A DNA stretch of 64,000 bases from Salinibacterium sp. ZJ450 (GTDB taxonomy: Bacteria; Actinomycetota; Actinomycetes; Actinomycetales; Microbacteriaceae): positions 1,426,001 through 1,490,000 of the forward strand of contig NZ_CP061771.1 of the NCBI RefSeq assembly GCF_011751885.2, given 5' to 3'. How positions within the stretch are numbered: position 1 is the first letter of the stretch; every line of letters starts with the position of its first letter. The position numbers were made by a program, and so were the translations under genes. The notes below the pieces were generated by a model, which did not search any database, was not told the DNA's origin, and was given only the letters and a program-made list of their open reading frames with translations. This document shows, piece by piece, positions 36,272 through 45,040 of this stretch.

Positions 36272-37117
36272 CTACAGTCCCTTCGGCTTGGCCACGTGTT
36301 CTACCACCCGTCCGAGCCAGTCGATCAACAAGGCCAACAGCGCCACGAGCACTGATCCGGTGATCAGCACCGCCGGTAGGGCCAGCTGGATGCCGGTGGT
36401 GATCAGCACTCCGAGGCCGCCGCCGTTGATGAATGCGGCGAGCGCGGCCGTGCCCACCATCAACACCAGAGCGGTGCGGATGCCGGCGAGCATGATCGGA
36501 ACGGCCATCGGCAGTTCCACCTTGAGCAGCACCGCGCGGGAGGTCATCCCCATTCCACGTCCGGCTTCCACCAGCCTCTGGTCGACGTGCTGCAATCCCA
36601 CCATGGTGTTGCGCAACACGGGCAGCGCGCCGTAGAGCACGAGAGCGATCACGGCGGCCCAGAAGCCGAATCCCATCCAGAAGGCCAGCAGCACGATGAG
36701 GCCGATCGACGGTGCTGCCTGCCCGATATTCGCGATCGCGAGCACCGGGCCGCTGAACTTCCGCATCCGGCGCCGGGTCAACCCGATTCCGAGAGGCACG
36801 GCGATGATCAGCACAATCAGGGTGGCGACCAGGGTCAGTTGCAGGTGTTCTACCGTGTATCCCCAGAGCGCGGCCGGGGAGAGAGTGGTGAGCTCGGTGG
36901 GCGAGAGGTCCGCCAGGGACAGCCACACGACCACGACGACGAACAGGGCAATGATGACCCCGAGCTGGATCCACAGTGCCTTCCAGGAGCGGCCTGCAAC
37001 CTGGCTCTCGAGGTCCGCTTCCGCCTCAGCGAGCGTTTCTTCGTCGAGGGATTCGGTGTCGACCGTTGGTGGGTCCACAGCCGGATCGTTCGACGAGGCG
37101 CCGATTCTCTCAGCCAT
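36272..37117 (-). CDS. Osmoprotectant ABC transporter permease
   Basis: A 281-residue permease with an acidic N-terminal extension of about 60 residues and six membrane helices. The EAA-type loop ETGRGMGMT-like segment is seen as VEAGRGMGMTSRAVLLKVELPMAVPIMLAGIRTAL. Shares one base with the ATPase stop codon, indicating tight coupling. One of two different permeases in this operon, the heteromeric arrangement of OpuB/OpuC-type systems. Confidence 0.92.
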   Translation of the reverse strand: MAERIGASSNDPAVDPPTVDTESLDEETLAEAEADLESQVAGRSWKALWIQLGVIIALFVVVVVWLSLADLSPTELTTLSPAALWGYTVEHLQLTLVATLIVLIIAVPLGIGLTRRRMRKFSGPVLAIANIGQAAPSIGLIVLLAFWMGFGFWAAVIALVLYGALPVLRNTMVGLQHVDQRLVEAGRGMGMTSRAVLLKVELPMAVPIMLAGIRTALVLMVGTAALAAFINGGGLGVLITTGIQLALPAVLITGSVLVALLALLIDWLGRVVEHVAKPKGL

Positions 37118-38391
37118 CAGTGCTCGGCTCGCTGCTCGGACACCACGGCGGCGGTGTCATCGGTCAGCCCGACTGTCTGGATAGCGGCGGTGTTGATGCC
37201 TACCGGGGCATCCTGTGGCACGATCGCCGCTGCCTCATGCGCCTTGGTGATGGCGGCCATCACCGTCTTCACGTCGATGACCCCCTCGAAGACGTCCCGG
37301 CGTCCGGTGACGAGCGCGGCACCGGCGCTGGACACCAGCATGGTGTCCAGGGCGTCGTTGAGCGTTGCCCGGTTGCCGACGACCGGCAGCTTCGGGTCGA
37401 GCTCTCCGCTGATGATCTGCTGGCGCTCCAGCTGACGGCGCGACGGCCACTGCAGCGGACGCTGCCGCTCGTCCACGATCACCGCGTGGCCGTGCCCGGC
37501 CGCCGTGACGCGCGCCAGCACGACGCTAGCCGCCTCGCCGGGACGACCGATCACCGCGTCTGCCAGTGGCGCATCGCTGACCCTGGACAGGGTCAGCTGT
37601 TTGAGTCCGGCGCCGGATCCGATGAAGTTCTCCACGAACTCGCTGGCCGGTTCAGCGAGGATGCGCTCCGGAGTGTCGTACTGCACCAGCTGCGCGCCCT
37701 CGTTGAAGATCGCGATCCAGTCGCCGAGCTTCACCGCCTCATCGAAGTCGTGCGTCACGCAGACGATCGTCTTCTGCAGTTCCGATTGCACCTGCAGCAG
37801 CTCGTCCTGCAGCCGCAGCCGGGTGATCGGGTCGACGGCGCCGAACGGCTCATCCATCAGCAGCACCGGCGGGTCCGCGGCCAGCGCCCGGGCAACACCC
37901 ACGCGCTGCTGCTGACCGCCAGACAGCTCCTTCGGGAAACGATTGCGGTACACGGCGGGGTCCAGCGAAACCAGTTCGAGCAGCTCATCCACGCGGGCGG
38001 CGATGCGCGCCTTGTCCCAGCCCAGCATCTTGGGAACGACCGCGATGTTGGCGCCCACCGTGATGTGCGGGAACAGCCCGCCGGCCTGGATGACGTAGCC
38101 GATCTTGCGGCGGAGCTTGTCGCCGTCCATTTTCGTGACGTCCTCACCGTTGATCACGATGCGGCCCTCTGTCGGTTCGATCAGCCGGTTGATCATCTTC
38201 AGCGTGGTGGTCTTGCCGCACCCGGAGGGCCCGACGAACATCACCATCTTTCCGGCCGGAATCTCCAGGGTCAGCCCGCCCACCGCGGGTTTGCGCTGGC
38301 CGGGGTAACGCTTGGTCACCTGGTCGAGCAGGATGCTGGCACCGGTCACGCCGTCAGCGCGGGGTGCAGGGGAGACGGTTGGTTCAGACAC
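37117..38391 (-). CDS. Osmoprotectant ABC transporter ATPase
   Basis: A 424-residue ATPase. Walker A GPSGCGKTT, Q-loop VIQAGGLFPHITV, signature LSGGQQQRVGVARAL and Walker B VLLMDEPFGAVDP are present. The C-terminal 140 residues form a region resembling paired CBS domains, the ionic-strength-sensing module of OpuA/OpuC/ProV ATPases. Its start overlaps the first permease gene by eight bases and its end shares one base with the second permease. Confidence 0.93.
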   Translation of the reverse strand: MSEPTVSPAPRADGVTGASILLDQVTKRYPGQRKPAVGGLTLEIPAGKMVMFVGPSGCGKTTTLKMINRLIEPTEGRIVINGEDVTKMDGDKLRRKIGYVIQAGGLFPHITVGANIAVVPKMLGWDKARIAARVDELLELVSLDPAVYRNRFPKELSGGQQQRVGVARALAADPPVLLMDEPFGAVDPITRLRLQDELLQVQSELQKTIVCVTHDFDEAVKLGDWIAIFNEGAQLVQYDTPERILAEPASEFVENFIGSGAGLKQLTLSRVSDAPLADAVIGRPGEAASVVLARVTAAGHGHAVIVDERQRPLQWPSRRQLERQQIISGELDPKLPVVGNRATLNDALDTMLVSSAGAALVTGRRDVFEGVIDVKTVMAAITKAHEAAAIVPQDAPVGINTAAIQTVGLTDDTAAVVSEQRAEH

Positions 38392-39037
38392 GGATACCTC
38401 GCGGGATTGTCAGGCGGCCAAGGCCGACCAGTAGGAAATCAAGAATGAGCGCAAGAATGACGACGCCGATGACGCCGACGGCGACGGACTCGATGGAGTT
38501 GGCGCCACCCAGGCGGGACAGACCGGAGAAGATGAAGCCGCCGAGGCCGGGGCCGAGGGCGTATGCCGTGATGGCGGCGATGCCCATCACCATCTGGGCG
38601 GAGATCCGCACCCCGGCTAGCACCACCGGCCAAGCGATCGGAATCTCCACCTGTAGCAGCGTGCGGAATCGGCTCATGCCGATGCCGCGAGCGGACTCGA
38701 TCACGGTGGGCTTGATGCTGGCCAGCCCGACGACGGCGTTGCGCAGGATCGGTAGCGTGGCGTAGAACGCCACCACGATCACGGCCTGAGTCACCCCGAA
38801 ACCGAACGGACCGATGAGCAGACCGATCAGCGCGAACGAGGGGATGGTCAGCCCGACCGCCGAGATCGAGTTGGCCGCCGCCACCAGTCCCTTATTGCGG
38901 TACACCAGCACCGCGAGCACCATCGCGATGATGGTGGCGAGAATCACACACTGCACCACCAGGCTGAAATGCTGCCAGCTCGCGAACAGGATCTGGTTGA
39001 GCCTGTCCGATATGAAATCCAGCACAAACAAGCTCAC
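38384..39037 (-). CDS. Osmoprotectant ABC transporter permease (first gene)
   Basis: A 217-residue permease with about six helices; loop IESARGIGMSRFRTLLQVEIPIAWPVVLAGVRISAQ is the ATPase-contact segment. Smaller than its partner at 36272 because it lacks the N-terminal extension. First gene of the operon; the promoter must lie in the 347-base region upstream, which contains no other gene. Confidence 0.92.
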   Translation of the reverse strand: MSLFVLDFISDRLNQILFASWQHFSLVVQCVILATIIAMVLAVLVYRNKGLVAAANSISAVGLTIPSFALIGLLIGPFGFGVTQAVIVVAFYATLPILRNAVVGLASIKPTVIESARGIGMSRFRTLLQVEIPIAWPVVLAGVRISAQMVMGIAAITAYALGPGLGGFIFSGLSRLGGANSIESVAVGVIGVVILALILDFLLVGLGRLTIPRGIRV

Positions 39038-39384
39038 TTTCGCGGGTTAATCGATCGATCGCGTCGCACGCGAAGCAGGCGGCTCCGCTGTCCGTCCCAA
39101 AGGATCGGCGACTCTCGTGGTCGTCTGAACGCGAATTCAGTTGATGGGCGATCCCGTCGATGTGGTTTGGCAGGTTTCCGGTCACAGATCACTGCTCAAA
39201 CGACGGCGTTATTCGCCAAGGCTTAGACGCGGTCGCGGGCGCGGGGCGGGCGAGGGTCCGGGGCAATTGTACCCGCATCCGCCCAATCCAGTTTCGGGAT
39301 GGCACGTCGCCGGGGTGCCCGGATGCCGGATCCACGGTGATAAATCTCAGGCGCGTTTCGCCTTCCGGGGGCAGAGTGGTTGTC
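39038..39384. other. Divergent intergenic region, 347 bases
   Basis: Lies between the osmoprotectant operon and the LON-domain gene. I see no credible coding frame with family features. The only short symmetry is GGG around CAATTG near 39261-39273. Promoters for both sides are expected here but no clear -35/-10 pair stands out. Confidence 0.5.
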
Positions 39385-40026
39385 ATGACGACGATGCCGA
39401 TGTTCCCCCTCGCGTCGGTGCTGTTCCCGGCGATGCCCACCGCGCTCCGCATCTTCGAGGAGCGGTACTTCGTCATGCTGGCCCGGGTGCTGCAGGCGGA
39501 GCGGCCGGAGTTCGGCATTGTGCTGATCGAGCGCGGCTCGGAAGCCGGCGGCGGTGAGCAGCGGTTCGGCATCGCCACGGTGGCGCGCATCACCCAGCTG
39601 CGGTCCGACGACGGCACGGTCGGGCTGCTGGCCAGGGGCGAACGTCGCATCGAGGTGACCAGGTGGCTTGCCGACGACCCGCACCCGCAGGCCGAGGTGC
39701 GCGACGTGCCAGAGCTCGAGTGGTCAGATGAACTGCAGCCGCTGCACGACGAGGCGGAACGCCTGGTGCGTCGCACGCTCGCCCAGGCCAGCGAGTTCAC
39801 CGAACAATCGTGGCCCGCGGATGTCGGACTGTCAGAGAACCCGATCGACTCGTCCTGGCAGCTCGCCGGAATCGCACCGGTCGGCCCGCTCGATCAGATC
39901 CATCTGTTGCAATCGGCAACGACCGAGCAGCTGCTGCGCGGCGTCATCGAGGCGACCACCGACGCCGCCGAGGTGATCGCCATGTCCTGGGACGAGGATA
40001 TGCCGCCGGCGGATGACGCGGACTGA
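39385..40026 (+). CDS. LON substrate-binding-domain protein
   Basis: A 213-residue soluble protein consisting of the N-terminal (LAN/PUA-like) substrate-binding domain of Lon protease without the ATPase or peptidase parts. It starts MPMFPLASVLFPAMPTALRIFEERY, the usual beginning of this domain. Stand-alone LON-domain proteins are common in actinobacteria and their role is unknown. The ATG at 39385 was chosen; a GTG nine bases earlier would add three residues. Confidence 0.88.
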   Translation: MTTMPMFPLASVLFPAMPTALRIFEERYFVMLARVLQAERPEFGIVLIERGSEAGGGEQRFGIATVARITQLRSDDGTVGLLARGERRIEVTRWLADDPHPQAEVRDVPELEWSDELQPLHDEAERLVRRTLAQASEFTEQSWPADVGLSENPIDSSWQLAGIAPVGPLDQIHLLQSATTEQLLRGVIEATTDAAEVIAMSWDEDMPPADDAD

Positions 40027-40073
40027 CCGTCAACCATCTTCCGCGCCGTGGCGCCCAGTCCCATACTGGCGGC

Positions 40074-40871
40074 ATGGCAACGTCGTTGCTGTTCGGTGTG
40101 GTGGCATCCGGTGCCCTGTTACTGGGCGCGTTCGTCGGCGCGCGGTTCCAACTCCCCAAGCGGTTGCTCGCGGTGATGCTGTCGTTCGCGGCCGGCGCTC
40201 TGATCTCCGCGCTGACCTTCGAGCTGTTTGAAGACGCGTACCACCGCGGGGGAATTGTGCGCGCCGCCATCGGCCTGTTCGTCGGCGCCGGAGTGTTCAT
40301 CGTGCTGAGTGCTTTGCTCGACCGGTGGGCGCAAGCGGGGCCACGCCCGAAGCCTGCCGCGGAATACCATGGCAGCGCCAAGCTCGACACGGATGCCGCC
40401 GCCCTGGGAAGGGCGCCCACCGTTGCGTCGACGCAGGGTGCCGCCGGGCTTGCCCTGCTCGCCGCCGCCACTCTGGACGGGGTGCCGGAGAACCTGGCGC
40501 TGGGAGTATCGCTCAGCGAGGGAGGGGGCGCGGGCGGGTTGGCGCTGCTGATCGCGATATTCGTCGCCAACTTTCCGGAGGGGCTGGTCAGCGCCGCGTC
40601 GATGCGTAGCCAGGGCTGGTCGACCGTCAAGATCATGGCGCTCTGGTTCGCCTGCTTCGTTCTGTTGGTGGTCGCGGTCGTGGTGGGTGCGAGCCTCCTG
40701 GCGGACACTGACCCGAAGACGATTTCGTTGCCGCTGGCGTTTGCTGCTGGGGCCGTGATCGCCGCCCTGTCCGACACGATCATGCCCGAGGCGTATGAGA
40801 ACGGAGGACCGGCGGTCGCCCTCAGCACTGCGGCCGGGTTTGTGCTGTCGTTCGTGCTGTCCCTGGCCTAG
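40074..40871 (+). CDS. ZIP-family metal transporter
   Basis: A 265-residue ZIP protein with about eight helices. Metal-site helices are evident: helix IV with LDGVPENLALGVSL and helix V with ANFPEGLVSAASM. A variable loop of about 40 residues with few histidines separates helices III and IV. The family imports zinc, iron or manganese; the metal here cannot be told. Forty-seven bases after the LON-domain gene. Confidence 0.9.
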   Translation: MATSLLFGVVASGALLLGAFVGARFQLPKRLLAVMLSFAAGALISALTFELFEDAYHRGGIVRAAIGLFVGAGVFIVLSALLDRWAQAGPRPKPAAEYHGSAKLDTDAAALGRAPTVASTQGAAGLALLAAATLDGVPENLALGVSLSEGGGAGGLALLIAIFVANFPEGLVSAASMRSQGWSTVKIMALWFACFVLLVVAVVVGASLLADTDPKTISLPLAFAAGAVIAALSDTIMPEAYENGGPAVALSTAAGFVLSFVLSLA

Positions 40872-40944
40872 ACCGCGTCATATCTCTTACCCCGCGCGGT
40901 GCGGCGGCACCCCGACCTCGCGCGCGGAGCGAGACAATTGAGGC

Positions 40945-41472
40945 GTGCGATTCCTTCGGCGAAAACAGCGGGTCGACGTCGGCACTTATGAGCCGGCGGA
41001 AGCCATTCCCCCTGCCCCCATCGAGCGGGTTGTGGAGGAAGGCCTGCTGATCGCGACCACCGCGGTGCGGATGCAGGTGAAGAACCACATCATCATGGAC
41101 GCGATCCAGCGCAACACCGAGTACGACCCGATCGATCTTGCCGCCGTCGCCAGAGATGAGTTCGAGGTGCTCGCGAAGCAGAACGACAGCTTCGCCTACA
41201 AGCAAACCGAAGACCGGTATATCGACATCCACCGGTCACTCGCCGAGGCGCTGCGGAAGGCCGCAGACGACACCGACAAGGTGGCTGGGGTGGTCGAGCA
41301 GGCCCGCGAACAGGCCTGGAACGAGGTCGGCAGCGCCATCGTCGCCAAACTCGCCCGCGCCGGGGAACCCGGCCGTGACCCGGACTACGAGCGGGAGAAG
41401 CAGTCGCGACTGCGCACCCTGATCACGGTCGACCTCGCCACCCTCAGCGAAGAGTCACGCGACACGTACTAG
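40945..41472 (+). CDS. Conserved hypothetical protein, helical
   Basis: A 175-residue soluble, charged, mostly helical protein; I recognise no named domain. The basic start FLRRKQRVDVGTYEP is followed by alternating acidic and basic helices and a region AGEPGRDPDYEREKQSRLRTLITVDL. GTG start at 40945 without a good Shine-Dalgarno; GACAAT seven bases upstream could be the -10 of a leaderless transcript. Confidence 0.6.
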   Translation: MRFLRRKQRVDVGTYEPAEAIPPAPIERVVEEGLLIATTAVRMQVKNHIIMDAIQRNTEYDPIDLAAVARDEFEVLAKQNDSFAYKQTEDRYIDIHRSLAEALRKAADDTDKVAGVVEQAREQAWNEVGSAIVAKLARAGEPGRDPDYEREKQSRLRTLITVDLATLSEESRDTY

Positions 41473-41573
41473 TCCCGTCTGCCCTTTGCAGATCTGCCGC
41501 TCGGTGGAAGACTGGAGATCTCATCCGGAACCAGGAAGGTTTCGGGCGGATACCCGGGTTTTAGGGGGCCGAT

Positions 41574-42269
41574 GTGAGAGCGCGCATTGTGGCTGCCCTC
41601 TCCGGCGTGCTCGGCGTTCTGCTCACCGCAGGCGCCCTTGTGGCCGGCCCCGCCGCGCACGCTCCGAACCGCGCGAGCGTGAAGGCCATCGACTCGGCCA
41701 ACACCATCGAGGATCCGGCCTGGTTCCAGGCTGCCTACGACGCGGGGTTCCGGCTGTACGTGATGCATGCGACCTCGTGGGGCACCTGCGAACCGTGGCA
41801 CCGAACCCAGTTGCAACTGAAGATGGCGCTGAACGCCGGGTTGATGATCGCCGTGTACACCCGTGACCCTCGCTGTTGGGAGGGGGGAATAGTGGCCGCC
41901 GGCCCGTACCGGAGCCAGTTGCAGTTCTTTGCCATCGATGTCGAGCCGGGAGGCGCGCAAGTCACCCGCGAGATGATCGATGGCGTGAAGCGGATGGGCG
42001 TGCGACCCGTCATCTATTCGGGATCAGGCATGTGGCCGGAAGAAATGCAGTACTCGATCGCGTTCACTGATGTCCCGCTCTGGGATGCCGCATCCGGCCC
42101 GATCGACTACGACACCTGGGAGGCCGACTTCGAGTCCCCGAAACCCGACCGTTTCGGCGGATGGAACACGCCGCTCACCATGCGCATCGGCGTGCAGCAG
42201 GCGTTCGAGCACGAGCTGAACGGCATCTACGTCGACCTCAACTCGTTCGACGCAACCTTCCTACGCTGA
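41574..42269 (+). CDS. Secreted protein with GH25-like barrel
   Basis: A 231-residue exported protein. The signal peptide is ARIVAALSGVLGVLLTAGALVAGPAAHA. The mature part resembles the GH25/DUF1906 barrel family of cell-wall-active proteins: VKAIDSANTIEDPAWFQAAYDAGFRLYVMHAT near the start, LQFFAIDVEPGG on a later strand and VRPVIYSGSGMWPE after it. The acidic pair IDVEP sits where GH25 lysozymes place catalytic residues, but whether this is an active muramidase is uncertain. GTG start. Confidence 0.65.
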   Translation: MRARIVAALSGVLGVLLTAGALVAGPAAHAPNRASVKAIDSANTIEDPAWFQAAYDAGFRLYVMHATSWGTCEPWHRTQLQLKMALNAGLMIAVYTRDPRCWEGGIVAAGPYRSQLQFFAIDVEPGGAQVTREMIDGVKRMGVRPVIYSGSGMWPEEMQYSIAFTDVPLWDAASGPIDYDTWEADFESPKPDRFGGWNTPLTMRIGVQQAFEHELNGIYVDLNSFDATFLR

Positions 42270-42301
42270 ACCGGCCGCGGCCGCTTCGTTACGCTGGAGC
42301 C

Positions 42302-42730
42302 ATGACGAACGGTGACGGCACGGCCGCGCGGGCGACGACCGGGGTCTTCACCCTCGCGGCCGCGCTCATCCTGGACAGCCGTGGCCGGGCACTCCTTGTC
42401 CGCAAGCGGGGAACGGATGCGTTCATGCAACCGGGCGGCAAGGTGGAGCCGGGCGAGACCGCCCTCGAGGCGATCGTGCGGGAGCTCGAGGAGGAGTTGA
42501 CGCTGCGCCTCACGCCGGCCGATCTGGGCTATCTGGGCCGGTTCGCGGCGGCCGCGGCGAACGAACCCGGCTGGACGGTCGACTGCGAGGTGTTCACCGT
42601 GACGACCGATTCGCCGGTGCAGGCCGCCGCCGAGATCGCCGAGGCGAGGTGGTTCGACCCGTCCGACACCGGTTCGGCGATCATTGCACCGCTGACCACC
42701 GAGCACGTGTTTCCGGCCGCCGGACTCTGA
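42302..42730 (+). CDS. Nudix hydrolase
   Basis: A 142-residue Nudix enzyme, with box GGKVEPGETALEAIVRELEEELTL (G-x5-E-x7-RELEEEL). The preceding FMQPGGK is typical of MutT/NUDT-like small hydrolases acting on nucleoside diphosphates linked to another moiety. Substrate not predictable. Reads in the same direction as the secreted protein gene, 32 bases later. Confidence 0.88.
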   Translation: MTNGDGTAARATTGVFTLAAALILDSRGRALLVRKRGTDAFMQPGGKVEPGETALEAIVRELEEELTLRLTPADLGYLGRFAAAAANEPGWTVDCEVFTVTTDSPVQAAAEIAEARWFDPSDTGSAIIAPLTTEHVFPAAGL

Positions 42731-42829
42731 CCCTCGGATCGAGCTGGGAGAAGAGCCCTACGCCCCTTGCGTTTTGGGGCAAGTGGGTTCTCACTGAAAG
42801 AGCAAGTTGCAGTCCCACAAGGAGGAGCA

Positions 42830-43120
42830 ATGTTCGCTCGAGTCAGCACCTATCAAACCGGTCCGGATTTCACCGCGACGTCGATGCCGGAGGAGACGAT
42901 GGACCAGGTTCTCGCGCTACCGGAATGTCGCGGCGTCTATTTTCTGAATGCAACAGACTCCACCACGGCGCTCACGATCTCGCTGTGGGAATCCCGCGAT
43001 GCCATGACATCCAGCAGGGAAGCCGTCAACCCGATCCGCTCCGAGCTGAGCGAGAAGATGGGCATGGATATCCTCTCGACAGAAGAGTTCGAGGTTCTGC
43101 GCAGCAAACTCACCCGGTGA
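42830..43120 (+). CDS. ABM-like small protein
   Basis: A 96-residue protein with the size and pattern of the antibiotic-biosynthesis-monooxygenase (dimeric alpha/beta barrel) superfamily: FARVSTYQTGPDF at the start, CRGVYFLNATDSTTALTISLWESRDAMTSS in the centre. No catalytic residues can be assigned. The ATG at 42830 has a strong GGAGGAG site; a longer frame upstream is excluded on that basis. Confidence 0.7.
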   Translation: MFARVSTYQTGPDFTATSMPEETMDQVLALPECRGVYFLNATDSTTALTISLWESRDAMTSSREAVNPIRSELSEKMGMDILSTEEFEVLRSKLTR

Positions 43121-43129
43121 GTGGGTTGC

Positions 43130-43816
43130 TCAGCGCAGCGGTTCGATCAAGTGCGGGCCGTTGTTCTTCACCGAGTTGGCGTCCTTCGACACCTGATACG
43201 CCTCCAGCCGGTGCGCCACCTCGAGCGAACTGCGATCCAACAGTTTCAGCAGTTCTTCGGCATCAAGGTGACCGCCGAGCCAGTCGTTGTAGCTCTCCGG
43301 GGTGAGGCACACCGGCATCCGGTCGTGCACTTCACCGGGTGCGACGTGCGCATCGCGGGTGATGATCGCCATGCTGAGCGTCCACTTGGCTGGATCGTTC
43401 TCGTCTTTCGCCGGATCAGGCCAGGCCGAGATGATTCCCGCCATGGTGATCGCGCCGGCCGGGTCGTGGATGAAGTACGGCTGCTTACCGCCGTCCTGCT
43501 CGAGCACCCACTCGTAGTACCCGTCGGCGGGAACGAGGCAGCGGGCTTGCGCAAATGCCTTGCGGAACATGCCGCTCGTCGCCACGTTCTCGATCCGGGC
43601 GTTGATCGGTTGCGGCTTCTTCCTCAGATCGGGGTACCAACTGGGCACGAAGCCCCAGCGCACCCCGGGCATCTGCCGCTGCCCGTGGCGTTCGCGCACC
43701 ACCGCCACGTCGTCTGTCGGCGCCACGTTGTAGCTCGGCCGGAGGTCGCCCAGTCCCTCGATGAGGGTGGCCAATTCGTTGGCGGTCGTGTCGCTGACCA
43801 CAAAGCGTCCGCACAT
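43130..43816 (-). CDS. SOS response-associated peptidase (SRAP/HMCES-type)
   Basis: A 228-residue SRAP protein (YedK/HMCES family) that forms a stable DNA-protein crosslink with abasic sites in single-stranded DNA. Catalytic Cys2 is exposed after removal of Met1 (MCGRFVVS). PSYNVAPT, NARIENV, CLVPADGYYEW with the active-site Glu, and HDRMPVCL with the active-site His are all present. Start fixed by the MCGRF rule. It is divergent from a LigD-type polymerase gene, with 103 bases between starts. Confidence 0.94.
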   Translation of the reverse strand: MCGRFVVSDTTANELATLIEGLGDLRPSYNVAPTDDVAVVRERHGQRQMPGVRWGFVPSWYPDLRKKPQPINARIENVATSGMFRKAFAQARCLVPADGYYEWVLEQDGGKQPYFIHDPAGAITMAGIISAWPDPAKDENDPAKWTLSMAIITRDAHVAPGEVHDRMPVCLTPESYNDWLGGHLDAEELLKLLDRSSLEVAHRLEAYQVSKDANSVKNNGPHLIEPLR

Positions 43817-43919
43817 GCCCCCATCTTCGCCCGCCACGGGCAGCGGCACAATCGGCCCCCGCACTCGTGCCTGCGCCATCACTTGCCACGGGGCGCTCGC
43901 CGCTGGGAAGGTTGTCGCT

Positions 43920-44942
43920 ATGGCAACCGACGCAGTTCTCCTGCCCATTGACGGGCCACATGGGCAGCGCGACATCCGAATTTCGAGCCCCAATCGTGTG
44001 CTTTGGCCGGAACCGGGCATCACGAAACTCGATCTTGCCCGCTACATCGTCGAGGTCGGCGAGGCGTTCGTCACGGCCAACGGCGACCGGCCGCTCTCGC
44101 TGCAACGGTTTCCGGCCGGCATCGACGGTGAGCAGTTCTTCTCGAAGAATCCGCCGAAGGGCGCGCCAGACTTCGTGCGCTCCGTGATGGTGGTCTACCC
44201 GAGCGCCCGGACGCATCCGCAGCTGGTGATCGACGAGCCGGCCGCCGCCGTCTGGGCGGTGCAGATGAACACGGTGGTGTTCCACCCCTGGCCGTCCCGC
44301 GCCGAGAACTCCGACAACCCGGACCAGCTGCGCATCGACCTCGACCCGCAGCCCGGCACCGACTTCGACGACGCGATTCCCGCGGCGCTGGAACTGCGGA
44401 AGGTGCTCGACGAGGTCGGGCTGACCACGTTCATCAAGACCTCAGGCAACCGTGGCCTGCACGTGTTCGCGCCGATCGAGCCCACCCGTGAATTCCTCGA
44501 CGTGCGGCACGCGGTGATCGCGGCCGCCCGAGAATTGGAACGGCGGATGCCGGACAAGGTGACGACTGCCTGGTGGAAGGAGGAACGCGGCGAGCGCGTG
44601 TTCGTCGATTTCAACCAGGCCAACCGTGACCGCACCATGGCCGGCGCATACAGCCCTCGGGCGCTCGGCCACGCGCCGGTCTCCACCCCGATCGAGTGGG
44701 ATGAGCTGGAGAGCACCGACCCGCGGCAGTTCACCATCCTCACCGTGCCGGACAGGCTGAAGAGCACGGGCGACCCCTGGGCGCGGATGCATGAGAATCC
44801 GGGCACGATCGATCAGTTGCTCGGCTGGTGGGAGCGGGATCTCGCGGCTGGCCTCGGCGAGCTGCCGTTCCCGCCCGATTACCCGAAGATGCCGGGTGAA
44901 CCGTCGCGGGTGCAGCCGAGCCGGGCGCGCAAGGACGCGTGA
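43920..44942 (+). CDS. LigD-type polymerase/primase domain protein
   Basis: A 340-residue stand-alone polymerase of the archaeo-eukaryotic primase family, as in the POL domain of LigD. FPAGIDGEQFFSKNPPKGAPDFV, the metal-binding DLDPQPG segment (LRIDLDPQPGTDFDD), TSGNRGLHVFAPI and VFVDFNQANRDRTMAGAYSPR are all diagnostic. It lacks the ligase and phosphoesterase domains; a separate ATP-dependent ligase is encoded at 47945. Expected role is gap filling in end joining. No Ku gene is in the window. Confidence 0.93.
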   Translation: MATDAVLLPIDGPHGQRDIRISSPNRVLWPEPGITKLDLARYIVEVGEAFVTANGDRPLSLQRFPAGIDGEQFFSKNPPKGAPDFVRSVMVVYPSARTHPQLVIDEPAAAVWAVQMNTVVFHPWPSRAENSDNPDQLRIDLDPQPGTDFDDAIPAALELRKVLDEVGLTTFIKTSGNRGLHVFAPIEPTREFLDVRHAVIAAARELERRMPDKVTTAWWKEERGERVFVDFNQANRDRTMAGAYSPRALGHAPVSTPIEWDELESTDPRQFTILTVPDRLKSTGDPWARMHENPGTIDQLLGWWERDLAAGLGELPFPPDYPKMPGEPSRVQPSRARKDA

Positions 44943-44951
44943 TCGTCTTCA

Positions 44952-44977
44952 CACCGATCTGTGAGCTTAGATCGGTG
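44952..44977 (+). terminator. Terminator after the polymerase gene
   Basis: CACCGATCT (44952-44960) and AGATCGGTG (44969-44977) form a perfect 9-bp stem with an 8-nt loop, 10 bases after the stop codon. Confidence 0.65.
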
Positions 44978-45040
44978 CCAACAGCGTCGGGGTGGCGTAG
45001 CCTCGGCTGAAGAGCAAACTCCACCGTGGGAGGTCTCACC

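Noticed and set aside
36976-38448. Long plus-strand frame opposite the osmoprotectant ATPase
   Set aside because: Same shadow pattern; the minus-strand frame has all ABC motifs.
42740-42829. Competing short stems around GCCCC/GGGGC before the ABM-like gene
   Set aside because: Stems are only 5 bp and could be chance in GC-rich DNA; not enough to call a riboswitch or terminator.
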